This document shows, piece after piece, positions 19,001 to 27,771 of a stretch of DNA of 47,856 bases. The stretch comes from Brevinematales bacterium. Its GTDB lineage: Bacteria > Spirochaetota > Brevinematia > Brevinematales > GWF1-51-8. Numbering within the stretch: position 1 is the stretch's first letter; every line of letters starts with the position of its first letter. Under the pieces are notes generated by a model, which worked only from the letters and a program-made list of their open reading frames with translations, had not been told where the DNA came from and made no database searches. The stretch lies in the NCBI GenBank assembly GCA_020059465.1, contig JAGVBZ010000022.1, positions 1 to 47,856 of the forward strand, in the 5' to 3' direction. The translations under genes were made by a program, and so were the position numbers.

Positions 19001-20555
19001 AGTAGGTGTAGAGCAGATGCGGTTTTTTGGATAGTACGGCGTGCGGGGTATCGTTACCCATCGATCCGGTCGGTTCTTTCCCGGTCTCAGCCATCGGGCC
19101 GATCAGCACACGAAGGTCCTCGCGGGTATACCCGAACGCCTTCATCAGTGCAAGAACGCTTTCATTTTCTTTTCTATTTTCTGTCTTATTCTCAAGCTTA
19201 TCCAGTTCGACCAGATTATCGGCCAGCCATTTTCCGTAAGGAGCCTGCCCGGCCATGGTATCCTTGATCTCCTGATCGTCGACAATCCTTCCGGCTTCGG
19301 TGTCGATAAAGAATATCTTCCCGGGTTCGAGACGGCCTGATTTCAGGATGTTTTCCGGCTCGATATCGAGTACGCCGACTTCCGACGCCATAATCACACG
19401 GTCGTCCTTAGTGACAATATAACGAGACGGACGAAGCCCGTTCCGGTCGAGTACCGCGCCGATCTGAACGCCGTCGGTAAACGACATAGAGGCTGGGCCG
19501 TCCCACGGTTCACTCAGACAACTGTGATACTGATAGAAATCTTTATGCCTGGGATTCATCAGTTCATTCTGTTCCCAAGCGGCAGGTATCAACATCATCA
19601 TCGCGTGCGGCAGGGAACGCCCGCTCAGGACGAGGAGTTCGAATACTCTGTCGATGGTCGCCGAATCGCTTAATCCGTCGACAACGACAGGCTTGATCTT
19701 ATCCACATCTTTTCCCCATATGTCGCTGCTCAACAAACCCTCGCGTGCTCGTGTCCAGTTGATATTCCCGCGCAGGGTATTGATCTCCCCGTTGTGCGCA
19801 AGATAGCGGAAGGGCTGCGCTAAATCCCAGCTTGGGAATGTGTTTGTGCTGTAGCGGGAATGAACCATACAGATTGCGGATTCGATTAATTCATCATTCA
19901 GTTCGATGAAGAATTCGGAAATCTGCCCGGACATCGCCATTCCTTTGTATGAAAAAGTCCGTGAAGAAAGATTGGGTATATAGAACGCTTTCTTATGCTT
20001 CAATGTGGAGTTGGCAATCTCCCCTTCGATTCTTTTACGGATAATATACAGCTTTCGCTCGAATGCAAGCGCATCTTTTATATCGTTCGCTTTACCGATA
20101 AACACCTGCTCGAAATGTGGCATGGATTTACGCGCCGTCGCGCCGATAGCCGACGGATTCACCGGTATTTCACGCCATCCCAGAAGCATTTGTCCTTCTT
20201 CTTGGATAATACTTTCTATATTCGATTTACAGAATTTTTTTTCTATCTCGTTTGTAGGAAGAAAAACCATACCGGTACCGTACTCCCCCTCCGGGGGAAG
20301 TTTGATCTCGTTCTCGCCGCAGACTTTCTTGAAAAATTTATGCGGTATCTGTATAAGAATGCCTGCTCCGTCTCCGGTCTCAGGATCAGCGCCTACAGCG
20401 CCGCGGTGCTCCATACGGAATAATACCTGCAGTCCATCCTTTACTATCTGATTCGATTTACGTCCTTTTATATCGACCACAAATCCTACACCGCAGGAAT
20501 CGTGCTCAAAAGCGGGATCATATAATCCCATCTTCGGGATTCGTTCATTCCACAT
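16023..20555 (-). CDS. gltB: glutamate synthase large (alpha) subunit
   Basis: GltB is the catalytic subunit of NADPH-dependent GOGAT. The 1510-residue protein has an N-terminal class II amidotransferase domain whose nucleophile is Cys21 (HDSCGVGF); the first 20 residues are the expected cleaved propeptide. Central and FMN domains follow, with a 3Fe-4S cluster motif (CIMLRHCHLNNCSVGVATQ) and a C-terminal glycine-rich beta-helix (GGIAVILGPTGRNFAAGMSGG). The frame continues to 20642, but that part overlaps the promoter. The ATG at 20555 has GGAGG five bases before it and gives the standard N-terminus. It overlaps gltD downstream, and glnA lies upstream on the same strand, together forming the GS-GOGAT cycle. 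Confidence 0.96.
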   Translation of the reverse strand: MWNERIPKMGLYDPAFEHDSCGVGFVVDIKGRKSNQIVKDGLQVLFRMEHRGAVGADPETGDGAGILIQIPHKFFKKVCGENEIKLPPEGEYGTGMVFLPTNEIEKKFCKSNIESIIQEEGQMLLGWREIPVNPSAIGATARKSMPHFEQVFIGKANDIKDALAFERKLYIIRKRIEGEIANSTLKHKKAFYIPNLSSRTFSYKGMAMSGQISEFFIELNDELIESAICMVHSRYSTNTFPSWDLAQPFRYLAHNGEINTLRGNINWTRAREGLLSSDIWGKDVDKIKPVVVDGLSDSATIDRVFELLVLSGRSLPHAMMMLIPAAWEQNELMNPRHKDFYQYHSCLSEPWDGPASMSFTDGVQIGAVLDRNGLRPSRYIVTKDDRVIMASEVGVLDIEPENILKSGRLEPGKIFFIDTEAGRIVDDQEIKDTMAGQAPYGKWLADNLVELDKLENKTENRKENESVLALMKAFGYTREDLRVLIGPMAETGKEPTGSMGNDTPHAVLSKKPHLLYTYFKQLFAQVTNPPIDPIREELVMSYQVITGPEGNILGQTPEQARRLHIKEPVLTNEDLEKIRSISVKGMKTKTVSLLFNVNDSNAFMNTIDRICEESEKAIEEGYTFVILSDRGVNQEQAALPALAAVGAVHQHLIRKALRTRIGIVLESAEPREVHHFCVLFGFGVDAINPYMIYDLLRFMIDEGSLNIEWKKGQLNYIDAINHGIYKVMSKMGISTLQSYKGAQIFEALGVHHEVVDRCFTHTATRIGGVKFENIQKAVMELHDKGFPKTPGLWTEFLPAGGLYQWRKDGEFHLWNPVTIALLQDAVRSGDQSKYRDFAGHVNNQIDQPTTLRGLLKFKKGKKISLDEVEPKEEIFKRFVTGAMSFGSISRGAHETMAIALNRIGGMSNTGEGGEDPERFAPIPNGDSRCSKIKQVASGRFGVTTNYLINAEELQIKIAQGAKPGEGGQLPGHKVSAVIAKTRYTTPGVTLISPPPHHDIYSIEDLAQLIFDLKSTNPKARISVKLVSEVGVGTIAAGVAKGHADMILISGGDGGTGASPVSSIKHAGLPWELGISETHQTLVLNDIRSRVRLQTDGQIRTGRDVAIAAMLGAEEYGFGTAALIILGCIMLRHCHLNNCSVGVATQNEILQNRFKGRPEWLVHYFNYVADELREIMAELGFRTLNEMIGRTDMLEVNEELLDDKTRQIDFSRILFRPDVPREVGVYKTTNQVHKIGNVLDRELIEICQPAILEEKPICAELPISNRNRTVGAMLSGEVCRRFGERCLPEETIHIKFKGFAGQSFGAFLVKGITFEVEGMTNDYVGKGIFGGRIIVYPDKNTDYVAEDNIIIGNTSFYGAVRGEAYIRGRAGERFCIRNSGLLAVVEGVGDHGCEYMTGGIAVILGPTGRNFAAGMSGGIAYVRDINGDFKSKCNMGMVELEELDEEDVQNINSLVRNHYQYTNSPLAKHILDNLTDELKKFIKVMPIEYKRVKMEALKTTRKLGLAEALDG

Positions 20556-20613
20556 TCTTTCCTCCGATCTTTCTATCACATAATATTGCATATCTATCTT
20601 GATAAGGGGATAT

Positions 20614-20642
20614 ATTTTAGCATATCTAACCAATTCTTTCAA
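20614..20642 (-). promoter_or_regulatory. sigma-70 promoter of gltBD
   Basis: On the minus strand, TTGAAA (20642-20637) and TAAAAT (20619-20614) are separated by exactly 17 bases, each box five of six to consensus. Transcription should start near 20607, giving a leader of about 50 bases. Confidence 0.65.
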
Positions 20643-20704
20643 TAAAATATAATCCTAGAATTTTAATAGTGGGATTATACTTCTTATGCTATTCGAGACA
20701 AAAA

Positions 20705-20732
20705 GCAGGAGAAAGGATAGCCTTTCTCCTGC
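20705..20732 (-). terminator. rho-independent terminator of glnA
   Basis: A perfect 12-bp inverted repeat (GCAGGAGAAAGG with CCTTTCTCCTGC) closes a four-base loop 25 bases past the glnA stop. On the minus strand it is followed by TTTTGT. It separates glnA from the gltBD promoter. Confidence 0.75.
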
Positions 20733-20756
20733 CGATTATTCTGGTTTTCCGTTCGA

Positions 20757-22175
20757 TTACATATCGAAATACAGGAAGAATTCATAGGGATGCGGTCTGG
20801 AATCGATCGCGCGAACTTCTTCCTTGATCTTATAGTCAATCCATGTCTCGATCACGTCCTTTGTGAACACATCTCCCTTGAGAAGATACTGATGATCGTT
20901 TGCGAGATTGTTCAGCGCTTCCTCGAGAGAACCGGGAAGGTTTCTGACCTTCGCCTGCTCTTCGGGCGGCAGATCGTAGATGTTCTTATCGAGAGGCTCG
21001 CCGGGATCGATCTTGTTCTGGATACCGTCGAGACCCGCCATCAGCATAGCGGAAAACGCCAGATATGGGTTGGCGGTAGCGTCGGGGGTACGGAATTCGA
21101 TACGTTTCGCCTTCGGATTCTCGGAGTACACTGGGATACGTACAGCGGCGCTGCGGTTACGCGCGGAATATGCCAGCTTGATAGGCGCTTCGAAACCGGG
21201 CACGAGTCTCTTATACGAGTTCATGCTGGGGTTGGTCAACGCGACCAGCGAAGGCGCGTGCTTCAGGATACCGCCGATATACCACAGTCCTTCCTGGGAC
21301 ATTCCGGCGTATTTATCTCCGGCAAACAGGTTCTTTCCGGCTTTCCAGATTGACTGATGGACATGCATACCGGTACCGTTATCACCGTATATAGGCTTAG
21401 GCATAAAGGTAACCGTCTTTCCATTCTTGATGGCGGTATTTTTGAGCACATACTTATACATCAGAGTCCAATCGCCCATTTTTACGAGTTCACCGAAACG
21501 CATATCGATTTCAGCCTGTCCGGCGGTAGCGACCTCGTGATGGTGAGCTTCGATTTCAATCCCGACTTTCTGCAGGTATTCCACCATTTCGGAACGAAGA
21601 TCCATCTGGCTATCGGTCGGGGGTACCGGGAAATATCCCTCTTTGTGACGGACTTTATAACCCTTGTTCCCGCCTTCTTCGACACGCCCGGTGTTCCAGA
21701 CAGCTTCGTCGGAATCAAGATAGAAATATCCGCCGCTCGGGCCGTAACCATAACGAATGTCGTCGAACACGAAGAATTCCAATTCGGGGCCGAAAAATGC
21801 TGTATCTCCGATCCCTGTTGATTTCAGGTATTCGACGGATTTCTTTGCGATATGACGCGGGTCGCGTGTATACTTCGCCTTTGTTCCCGGTATCGCTATA
21901 TCCGCTATCATCACTAACGTAGGGTATTTGGCAAACGGATCGATAAATGCCGATGAAGGGTCAGGCATAAGAAGCATATCGGATTCGTTAATTGCCTGCC
22001 ATCCGCGGATCGAGGAACCGTCGAAGCCTAAACCGTCTTTGAAAATGCTTTCGTCCTGGAATTGTGACACGGGATATGTACAGTGCTGCCATAATCCCGG
22101 AAAATCCATAAAACGAATATCCACTTGGAATATTCCTTCTTTTTTGATTTTCTCGATTACTGTTTTAGCATCCAT
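20757..22175 (-). CDS. glnA: glutamine synthetase, type I
   Basis: The enzyme makes glutamine from glutamate, ammonia and ATP as a dodecamer in the cytoplasm. The 472-residue protein shows the type I signatures: [11 protein letters not shown] (about residues 49-59), [24 protein letters not shown], the ATP/metal motif [29 protein letters not shown] and [18 protein letters not shown] near residue 400 contains the tyrosine that is adenylylated in the GSI-beta type, so GlnE-type control is possible. GGAGG lies seven bases before the ATG. It is transcribed from a -24/-12 promoter, away from the divergent sigma-54 activator, and upstream of gltBD. Confidence 0.96.
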   Translation of the reverse strand: MDAKTVIEKIKKEGIFQVDIRFMDFPGLWQHCTYPVSQFQDESIFKDGLGFDGSSIRGWQAINESDMLLMPDPSSAFIDPFAKYPTLVMIADIAIPGTKAKYTRDPRHIAKKSVEYLKSTGIGDTAFFGPELEFFVFDDIRYGYGPSGGYFYLDSDEAVWNTGRVEEGGNKGYKVRHKEGYFPVPPTDSQMDLRSEMVEYLQKVGIEIEAHHHEVATAGQAEIDMRFGELVKMGDWTLMYKYVLKNTAIKNGKTVTFMPKPIYGDNGTGMHVHQSIWKAGKNLFAGDKYAGMSQEGLWYIGGILKHAPSLVALTNPSMNSYKRLVPGFEAPIKLAYSARNRSAAVRIPVYSENPKAKRIEFRTPDATANPYLAFSAMLMAGLDGIQNKIDPGEPLDKNIYDLPPEEQAKVRNLPGSLEEALNNLANDHQYLLKGDVFTKDVIETWIDYKIKEEVRAIDSRPHPYEFFLYFDM

Positions 22176-22205
22176 TCATGAACCTCCAACTTTTTTATAT
22201 TATTA

Positions 22206-22221
22206 TGCAATCTTCATACCA
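22206..22221 (-). promoter_or_regulatory. sigma-54 (-24/-12) promoter of glnA
   Basis: On the minus strand, TGGTATGAAGATTGCA has GG and GC separated by exactly ten bases, with an intact TTGCA -12 element. The predicted start near 22195 falls 20 bases before the glnA ATG and leaves GGAGG in the leader. The next gene, reading away, encodes a sigma-54 activator. Confidence 0.72.
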
Positions 22222-22306
22222 AAATGTAAAGTATATTTGTCTCTATCTAACTCTTTATATATTTATCAGTTATAATATTTTTTCACCAACCCTATTTTAT
22301 TAATAT

Positions 22307-22335
22307 TTGATTATATTTTATTCATAACGTATAAT
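22307..22335 (+). promoter_or_regulatory. sigma-70 promoter of the sigma-54 activator gene
   Basis: TTGATT at 22307-22312 and a perfect TATAAT at 22330-22335 are separated by 17 bases. The start near 22342 leaves a 30-base leader before the TTG codon. Confidence 0.6.
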
Positions 22336-22356
22336 AATGATTGATATTTAATCATT
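22336..22356. promoter_or_regulatory. palindrome, candidate activator site or operator
   Basis: AATGATT and AATCATT form a perfect 7-bp inverted repeat around a 7-bp spacer. It lies 115-135 bp upstream of the glnA -24 box and across the start point of the activator's own gene. This would suit both enhancer binding for glnA and autoregulation. Base composition here is AT-rich, so chance is a real alternative. Confidence 0.35.
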
Positions 22357-22371
22357 TGCAGGAGCATTACC

Positions 22372-24480
22372 TTGGATAAAAGAGAGACTGATATTCCGAA
22401 GGACACCGTATATATTCATAATCTTGAGAATCAGATAAAACGATTGAAGCTCATTCAATACCTTCTCGATACCATGAATTCTTCAAAAAATCCCAACGAA
22501 CTGCTGGAAAAACTTCTCGATCAATGCATCGCTATGACCGGAGCCTCCTCCGGGTCAATCATGCTGAAACAGCCAGATTCCGACGAACTGAAGATTGTGT
22601 TTCACCGGAATCTTGACGAGCGCATTCTTCAGAAAACCCTCATCATGATCGGAGAGGGAGTGACCGGATTTGTTGTACAGGAAGGTCTGCCCAAACTTGT
22701 AAACGACGTCGATCTCGAGCCTAAGTATATACCGGTCCGCGACGATATTAAATCGGAGTTGGCTGTTCCCCTGAACATTCAGGGCTCCGTCCGGGGGGTA
22801 CTGAACGTCGATTCCGATAAGAAGAACGCATTTACTGAAAGCGATATCGAACTGATGCAGACCGCAGCGCACCAAGCCGCGCAGATTCTCAGCCGTAATA
22901 TGATGACAAGGGAACTGGAAAATAAAATCCAACTCCAGCAGATACTTATCGATATTTCAAACGATGTGGAAAAAATCATCGAGCTTCGCGACGCATTTGA
23001 CTTAGTCATGAAAAGACTTGCCGATAACCTGAAAATTCACCGCGGCATGCTTGTCCTTTTCGATAACGCCGACATCAACCAGCTCTCGGTAGTTACGGCG
23101 TATAATCTTACCGAAGACGAGATGTCGCGCGGTGTGTATAAAGTCGGCGAAGGCATCATCGGAAAAGTAGTGGCAACACATACTCCTATCTCTCTGCCGG
23201 ATATAAATAAAAACAAGGACTTCCTCAACCGGATGCGCATCAAACGGGAAAAAAATATCGCCATTTCCTTTATCGCTATCCCGATCAATATTGACGGAAT
23301 GACGTCGGGCGTACTCGCTGTGGAGAAGGAATTCGACAGCATGAATACCCTGAATGACGAGACTAATTTTATCTACCTGATCGGGAAATTTATTGCCAAT
23401 AAGGTGCGCGCTTTCCAGAGACTGACCGAGGAACGCCAGACACTGATGGAAGAAAACCTTCAGCTGAAAAAGGAACTTTATAAAAATTACGGATTGAATA
23501 ATTTTATCGGGAAACATGATAAGATGGTGGAAGTTTTTGATATGGTAAAACTGGTGGCCGACAGTCAATCCTCCATCTTAGTACGCGGCGAGAGCGGAAC
23601 GGGAAAAGAACTGATCGCACGCGCCCTGCATTATAATAGTTCCCGCCGCGAGCAGCCGTTCATCAGCGTCAACTGCGCCGCGATCCCCGAAAATCTCCTT
23701 GAATCCGAATTGTTCGGTTATAAAAAGGGCGCGTTTACGGGCGCGGCCGCAGACCGAAAAGGAAAATTCGCGCTCGCCAATAACGGTACCATATTTCTCG
23801 ACGAGATCGGCGATATGCCCCTTCCGTTGCAGGGAAAGCTGCTTCGTGTCATACAGGAACGCGAGGTTGAACCGATCGGGAGCGAGACCAAAATCAAGAT
23901 CGATATCCGTATTCTATCCGCGACAAATAAAAACCTGCAGCTTCTGATTAAAGAAGGGAAATTCCGAGAAGATTTATACTACCGCCTGAATGTTATCGAA
24001 ATCGCCATCCCTCCGCTCCGGGAAAGAAAGGACGATATTCCGCTGCTGGTGAGTCATTTTAAAGCAAAGTATGCAAAACTGAATAACCGGAAAATCGATA
24101 CTGTCTCGCCAGAAGCTCTAAGAGTACTCCAATCCTATAACTGGCCTGGAAATGTGCGCGAGTTGGAAAATATCATCGAACGCGCCGTATTGTTATGCAA
24201 AACAGGGGTGATCGAGCCAATCAATCTGCCCTCATATATCGCCGAAACCGGCCACTCCCAGATTACCGATATCAGCATCGGAAAGTGGGTCGATTCCTAC
24301 ATAAAGAACATTTCCTACGAGGGAAAGGTCTACTCGACGGTGGTTGGATATATCGAAAAAGAACTTTTATCACGGGCGCTTCTTTTTAATAACCGGAATA
24401 AGGTGAAAACTGCTGATTTTCTCGGTATTAACCGGAATACGCTTCGTTTTAAAATGAGAGACTATGGGATCAAGCTTTAA
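22372..24480 (+). CDS. sigma-54-dependent activator, GAF-GAF-AAA+-Fis, NifA-like
   Basis: The protein remodels sigma-54 RNA polymerase after sensing a signal. Its 702 residues hold two GAF sensor domains (about 35-175 and 190-345), a linker helix and an AAA+ domain. Walker A is GESGTGKE near residue 405, the sigma-54 contact loop is GAFTGA near 453, and Walker B is TIFLDEIGDM. A C-terminal Fis-type HTH follows (FLGINRNTLRFKMRDYGI). It has no receiver domain, so it resembles NifA/NorR-type regulators that sense small molecules or partner proteins. The TTG start has GGAG seven bases upstream. It is divergent from glnA, which carries a -24/-12 promoter, making glnA the obvious target. Its TAA overlaps the stop of the diguanylate cyclase gene. 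Confidence 0.92.
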   Translation: MDKRETDIPKDTVYIHNLENQIKRLKLIQYLLDTMNSSKNPNELLEKLLDQCIAMTGASSGSIMLKQPDSDELKIVFHRNLDERILQKTLIMIGEGVTGFVVQEGLPKLVNDVDLEPKYIPVRDDIKSELAVPLNIQGSVRGVLNVDSDKKNAFTESDIELMQTAAHQAAQILSRNMMTRELENKIQLQQILIDISNDVEKIIELRDAFDLVMKRLADNLKIHRGMLVLFDNADINQLSVVTAYNLTEDEMSRGVYKVGEGIIGKVVATHTPISLPDINKNKDFLNRMRIKREKNIAISFIAIPINIDGMTSGVLAVEKEFDSMNTLNDETNFIYLIGKFIANKVRAFQRLTEERQTLMEENLQLKKELYKNYGLNNFIGKHDKMVEVFDMVKLVADSQSSILVRGESGTGKELIARALHYNSSRREQPFISVNCAAIPENLLESELFGYKKGAFTGAAADRKGKFALANNGTIFLDEIGDMPLPLQGKLLRVIQEREVEPIGSETKIKIDIRILSATNKNLQLLIKEGKFREDLYYRLNVIEIAIPPLRERKDDIPLLVSHFKAKYAKLNNRKIDTVSPEALRVLQSYNWPGNVRELENIIERAVLLCKTGVIEPINLPSYIAETGHSQITDISIGKWVDSYIKNISYEGKVYSTVVGYIEKELLSRALLFNNRNKVKTADFLGINRNTLRFKMRDYGIKL

Positions 24481-25505
24481 TTCTTCCGGTCTTTTTGCGT
24501 CTTTTTCGCCCGCTTATCGGACAGCATCAATTCGTCGGAATGCTGGATCATGTCTTTTATATCGAGTGTATTATTTGCATCGTTCACCGCCACTCCGCAG
24601 CTTGCCGCGAGATTGTATTCTCTATTCGCTGAACGGTTATGATATTCCAGATTCTCGTAGAACCGTTTTCTGACCACCTCAGGAGTGAATTTCGCCGAGG
24701 GTATCAGAAATACCGCAAATTCATCCCCGCCCATACGGGCGACCACATCCATATTGCGGAACGTTTTTATCAGGATAAGCGCCATATCGCGGAGCGCGTT
24801 ATCTCCCTGATTATGACCCAGCGTATCGTTAATCCATTTCATGTTGTCTAGGTCGGTATAAAATACCATAGTGGGAATATCAGACTGACGGGCCTGATAT
24901 AACTTGTGTTCCGCGAGGATATCGAACCCCCGCCGGTTATACAGCCCCGTCAATTCGTCCCGGAGTACGAACTCGCTGAGCGCTTCCTCGACCTTATCCA
25001 GCGTCGTCATATCGCGGGTAATGCACCCCATCATATATCCTTTGCTTGTCTGAATGGGAAAGACCATCTCCTGTACGATACGGCGGCTCCCGTCGGGCCG
25101 TTTGATCTCATACTGTATGGGCTGGTTCTCTCCAGACAGCTTACCCTCCTCGAGATTGATCAGCAGGGTATCGCGTACCTTTTCGCCGACAGTTGTAGTA
25201 TAATCCTCGCTGGGCGATAGACTTTCGTGGATATTCCAATATTTTTGCCCGATGGCGTCGGATGCGGAAAGCCCGGTGATGTTTTCCTCGCCGGAATTCC
25301 ACTCGGTGACAACTCCTTCCTCGTCTACTATTACTATACCGTCCATAGCATTTTCGAAAAACGTACGGAACCGCGTGTATTCTTCCAGACGGGAAAGCTG
25401 GGATTTCTGTGTATTCAACGATGTGATATATAGAATAAGTATTATGATAAGCCCTATTCCGAGAACGATACTGAAACTAACAGCAAAAATCAGGCCGCCG
25501 TCCAT
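24477..25505 (-). CDS. membrane PAS-GGDEF diguanylate cyclase
   Basis: The enzyme makes cyclic di-GMP from GTP. The 342-residue protein has one N-terminal membrane helix (about residues 5-28), a PAS domain (about 45-165) and a GGDEF domain (about 175-335). The catalytic motif is intact (ARMGGDEFAVF, GGDEF near residues 256-260), and RNMD five residues before it is a complete inhibitory I-site, so product feedback is expected. The metal-binding FYTDLDNMKWIND motif is present. It is the last gene of the minus-strand run, 29 bases after amaP, and may be co-transcribed with the fatty-acid and envelope genes. Confidence 0.92.
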   Translation of the reverse strand: MDGGLIFAVSFSIVLGIGLIIILILYITSLNTQKSQLSRLEEYTRFRTFFENAMDGIVIVDEEGVVTEWNSGEENITGLSASDAIGQKYWNIHESLSPSEDYTTTVGEKVRDTLLINLEEGKLSGENQPIQYEIKRPDGSRRIVQEMVFPIQTSKGYMMGCITRDMTTLDKVEEALSEFVLRDELTGLYNRRGFDILAEHKLYQARQSDIPTMVFYTDLDNMKWINDTLGHNQGDNALRDMALILIKTFRNMDVVARMGGDEFAVFLIPSAKFTPEVVRKRFYENLEYHNRSANREYNLAASCGVAVNDANNTLDIKDMIQHSDELMLSDKRAKKTQKDRKN

Positions 25506-25534
25506 GCGACATCCTTTTAAACTCCCTGAGGGGA

Positions 25535-26113
25535 TTATTTGTATGTAACCTTTGCCCCTTTCGATTCGGAGAGAATATCTGTTGTTTCAAGGTAGAGATT
25601 GAAATACTTAATCTTGTCGATGCCGAAATTGAACTCAAGGTCCTGCAATACCCTCTGCTGAATTCGTTCGGAGAATCTTACGAAGTCGTTTTTTTCATCG
25701 GCGTCAATCCAAAGATTTATCCCTACCAGATTGTCTTTATAAACCTCTATCCGGGATTCGCAGTGATGAACCCCGCCCAATCCGGATACTGTATCCCGGA
25801 TAAACATTTCGACCGCACCGCGGCCGAGATAAATGTTTCCTTTTTCGCTGCGCACCCAGAGATATTCCGACGACAGCCGTGAGAAGACCCGGAACGCGAT
25901 GATTACAATCGGGATACATACCAATACTCCCGCCGAAATGCCGAGAAACGGGAATACGGGTATCCCTGTCTTTCCCGCGAATAACTCCTCCAGATTGGTG
26001 CCTGGATAATAACTCATGAATACCCGGTAGAGAAGTACGCCTATCACCACGGATATTCCGATGTAAAAGTAGAGAAATCCGACGCTAAACTTCTGCAGCA
26101 GCTTCTTTTTCAT
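25535..26113 (-). CDS. amaP: AmaP-like membrane anchor for Asp23
   Basis: The 192-residue product has two N-terminal membrane helices (about residues 11-33 and 55-78), followed by a soluble alpha-beta region resembling the Asp23 fold (EVYKDNLVGINLWIDADEKND, then a helix RFSERIQQRVLQDLEF). In Gram-positive bacteria AmaP anchors Asp23 to the membrane. Here it directly follows the Asp23-family gene and overlaps its end by 29 bases, which supports the same partnership. AGGA lies eight bases before the ATG. The call rests on architecture and neighbour; sequence identity cannot be measured by eye. Confidence 0.75.
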   Translation of the reverse strand: MKKKLLQKFSVGFLYFYIGISVVIGVLLYRVFMSYYPGTNLEELFAGKTGIPVFPFLGISAGVLVCIPIVIIAFRVFSRLSSEYLWVRSEKGNIYLGRGAVEMFIRDTVSGLGGVHHCESRIEVYKDNLVGINLWIDADEKNDFVRFSERIQQRVLQDLEFNFGIDKIKYFNLYLETTDILSESKGAKVTYK

Positions 26114-26417
26114 CGAAGATATCCTTTACATTCATTTCGAGCGATTTTACATTCACCTTCGTCATCTTGAGAAGGTAATCGCGGATCTCCTGCGAAACCT
26201 TCTCGACCGATTTGATTACATCCGTACCGAACCGCACATCCACATCCAGCACAATATCCACCGAGGACGAACCAGCATAGCTCATCCTGATCGGGGTGCT
26301 TTCGAAAAGAAAAAGCACCCGGTTTTCATGGAGACGTATATCCGGATTGTGCGAAACAGTATGCCGAACCAAGCTTTCCAATCCGTACTTTTCAACGTTT
26401 ATGCGGTTTCTCAACAA
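26085..26417 (-). CDS. Asp23/Gls24-family envelope stress protein
   Basis: This is a 110-residue Asp23-type protein, about the usual length of the short form, with the pattern SVDIVLDVDVRFGTDVIKSVEKVSQEIRDYL followed by VNVKSLEMNVKDI. Such proteins are small, abundant and cell-envelope-associated. In Bacillus the homologue yqhY follows accBC, as here. The start is a TTG at 26417, or the next TTG at 26414, which has the better spacing from AGGAG. It is 11 bases after accC and overlaps amaP. In Bacillus its loss disturbs fatty-acid synthesis, so a link to carboxylase control is a fair inference. Confidence 0.82.
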   Translation of the reverse strand: MLRNRINVEKYGLESLVRHTVSHNPDIRLHENRVLFLFESTPIRMSYAGSSSVDIVLDVDVRFGTDVIKSVEKVSQEIRDYLLKMTKVNVKSLEMNVKDIFDEKEAAAEV

Positions 26418-26427
26418 GTTCTCCTAA

Positions 26428-27762
26428 CTAAAACTTAAAATCTTCCAAAAATTTAGTCGTATACTCACCGCTTTTATACACTTTATTGTCCATTACTTTC
26501 TGGTGGAACGGAATGGTGGTTTTTATCCCTTCGATACGGAATTCGTCCAACGCCCGCTTCATACGCGCTATAGCCTCTTCACGGTCTTTCCCCCATGTCA
26601 GCAGCTTAGCAACAAGGGAGTCGTAGAACTTGGGAATTTCATATCCGGAATACACATGCGAGTCAATCCGTACGCCGGGCCCGCCCGGAAAATGCAGGGT
26701 CTGGATAACTCCCGGTGTGGGCATAAAGTTCATATGCGGGTCTTCCGCGTTGATACGGCACTCGATCGCGTGATTGCGGAAAACAACGTCTTCCTGCGTG
26801 AACGACAGCTTCTCCCCCATCGCGACTCTGAGTTGTTCCTTCAGGATATCCAAGCCGGTAGCAAGTTCGGTCACACAGTGTTCCACCTGAATACGGGTAT
26901 TGACTTCCATAAAATAAAACTTCCCGTTCTCGAACAGGAATTCCATAGTCCCCACCCCAGTATAACCTACGTGCCTAACACCCTTGACACAGGCCGCGCC
27001 GATTTCAGCGCGGGTCTTTGCGTCCAATATGGGACTTGGGGATTCTTCTATCAGTTTCTGGTGACGGCGCTGAATTGAACAATCGCGTTCGCCCAGATGA
27101 ACGACGTTGCCGAAGTTATCGGCAATAAACCGGATTTCGATATGGCGGGGATTCTCGAGATACTTCTCGACATACACGTCGGGGTTTCCGAATGCCGTCT
27201 TAGCCTCTCCCTGCGCGATAGGAATAATCTTACGCAGCTCATCGTGACTCCACGCGACCCGCATACCCTTTCCGCCTCCGCCGGCAGTTGCCTTCACGAT
27301 CACAGGGTAATTCACTTCTTTTGCGAAATTAACGGCAACCTCGACATCGGTAATAATTCCCGTACCGGGCGTAATCGGAACATTGACTTCCAGCATGGTC
27401 TTACGCGCTGTGGCTTTGTCGCCGAGAAGATCGATCACCTCGGGTTTGGGGCCGATAAACGTAATCTTATGTTCCGCGCATATCCGCGCGAATTTAGAGT
27501 TTTCAGCGAGGAATCCGTATCCGGGATGGATAGCGTCTGCTCCGCTGATCTCGGCCGCACTGATAATCGACGGTATCTTCAGATAAGATTCCGGCGAAGG
27601 CGCCGGCCCGATGCAGATATCCTGATCGGCGAGCTTGGTGTGCAGCGACGTTTCATCCGCTTCGGAATGAATAGCGACCGTTGGTATTTCCAGTTCTTTT
27701 GCGGCACGGATAACACGTACCGCGATCTCGCCTCTGTTGGCAATTAATATTTTACGAAACAT
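26428..27762 (-). CDS. accC: biotin carboxylase subunit of acetyl-CoA carboxylase
   Basis: The enzyme carboxylates the biotin of the carrier protein with bicarbonate and ATP, the first step of fatty-acid synthesis. The 444-residue protein is complete: KILIANRGEIAVRVIRAA at the N-terminus, HPGYGFLAEN, the glycine-rich ATP loop TAGGGGKGM near residue 165, ERDCSIQRRHQKLIEESP and the catalytic EVNTRIQVEHCVTE (Cys replaces the more usual Pro near the end). GGAGG lies four to six bases before the ATG. accB precedes it by nine bases and asp23 follows after ten. The active site looks intact even though the adjacent carrier gene lacks its lysine. Confidence 0.94.
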   Translation of the reverse strand: MFRKILIANRGEIAVRVIRAAKELEIPTVAIHSEADETSLHTKLADQDICIGPAPSPESYLKIPSIISAAEISGADAIHPGYGFLAENSKFARICAEHKITFIGPKPEVIDLLGDKATARKTMLEVNVPITPGTGIITDVEVAVNFAKEVNYPVIVKATAGGGGKGMRVAWSHDELRKIIPIAQGEAKTAFGNPDVYVEKYLENPRHIEIRFIADNFGNVVHLGERDCSIQRRHQKLIEESPSPILDAKTRAEIGAACVKGVRHVGYTGVGTMEFLFENGKFYFMEVNTRIQVEHCVTELATGLDILKEQLRVAMGEKLSFTQEDVVFRNHAIECRINAEDPHMNFMPTPGVIQTLHFPGGPGVRIDSHVYSGYEIPKFYDSLVAKLLTWGKDREEAIARMKRALDEFRIEGIKTTIPFHQKVMDNKVYKSGEYTTKFLEDFKF

Positions 27763-27771
27763 CGCGCCCTC

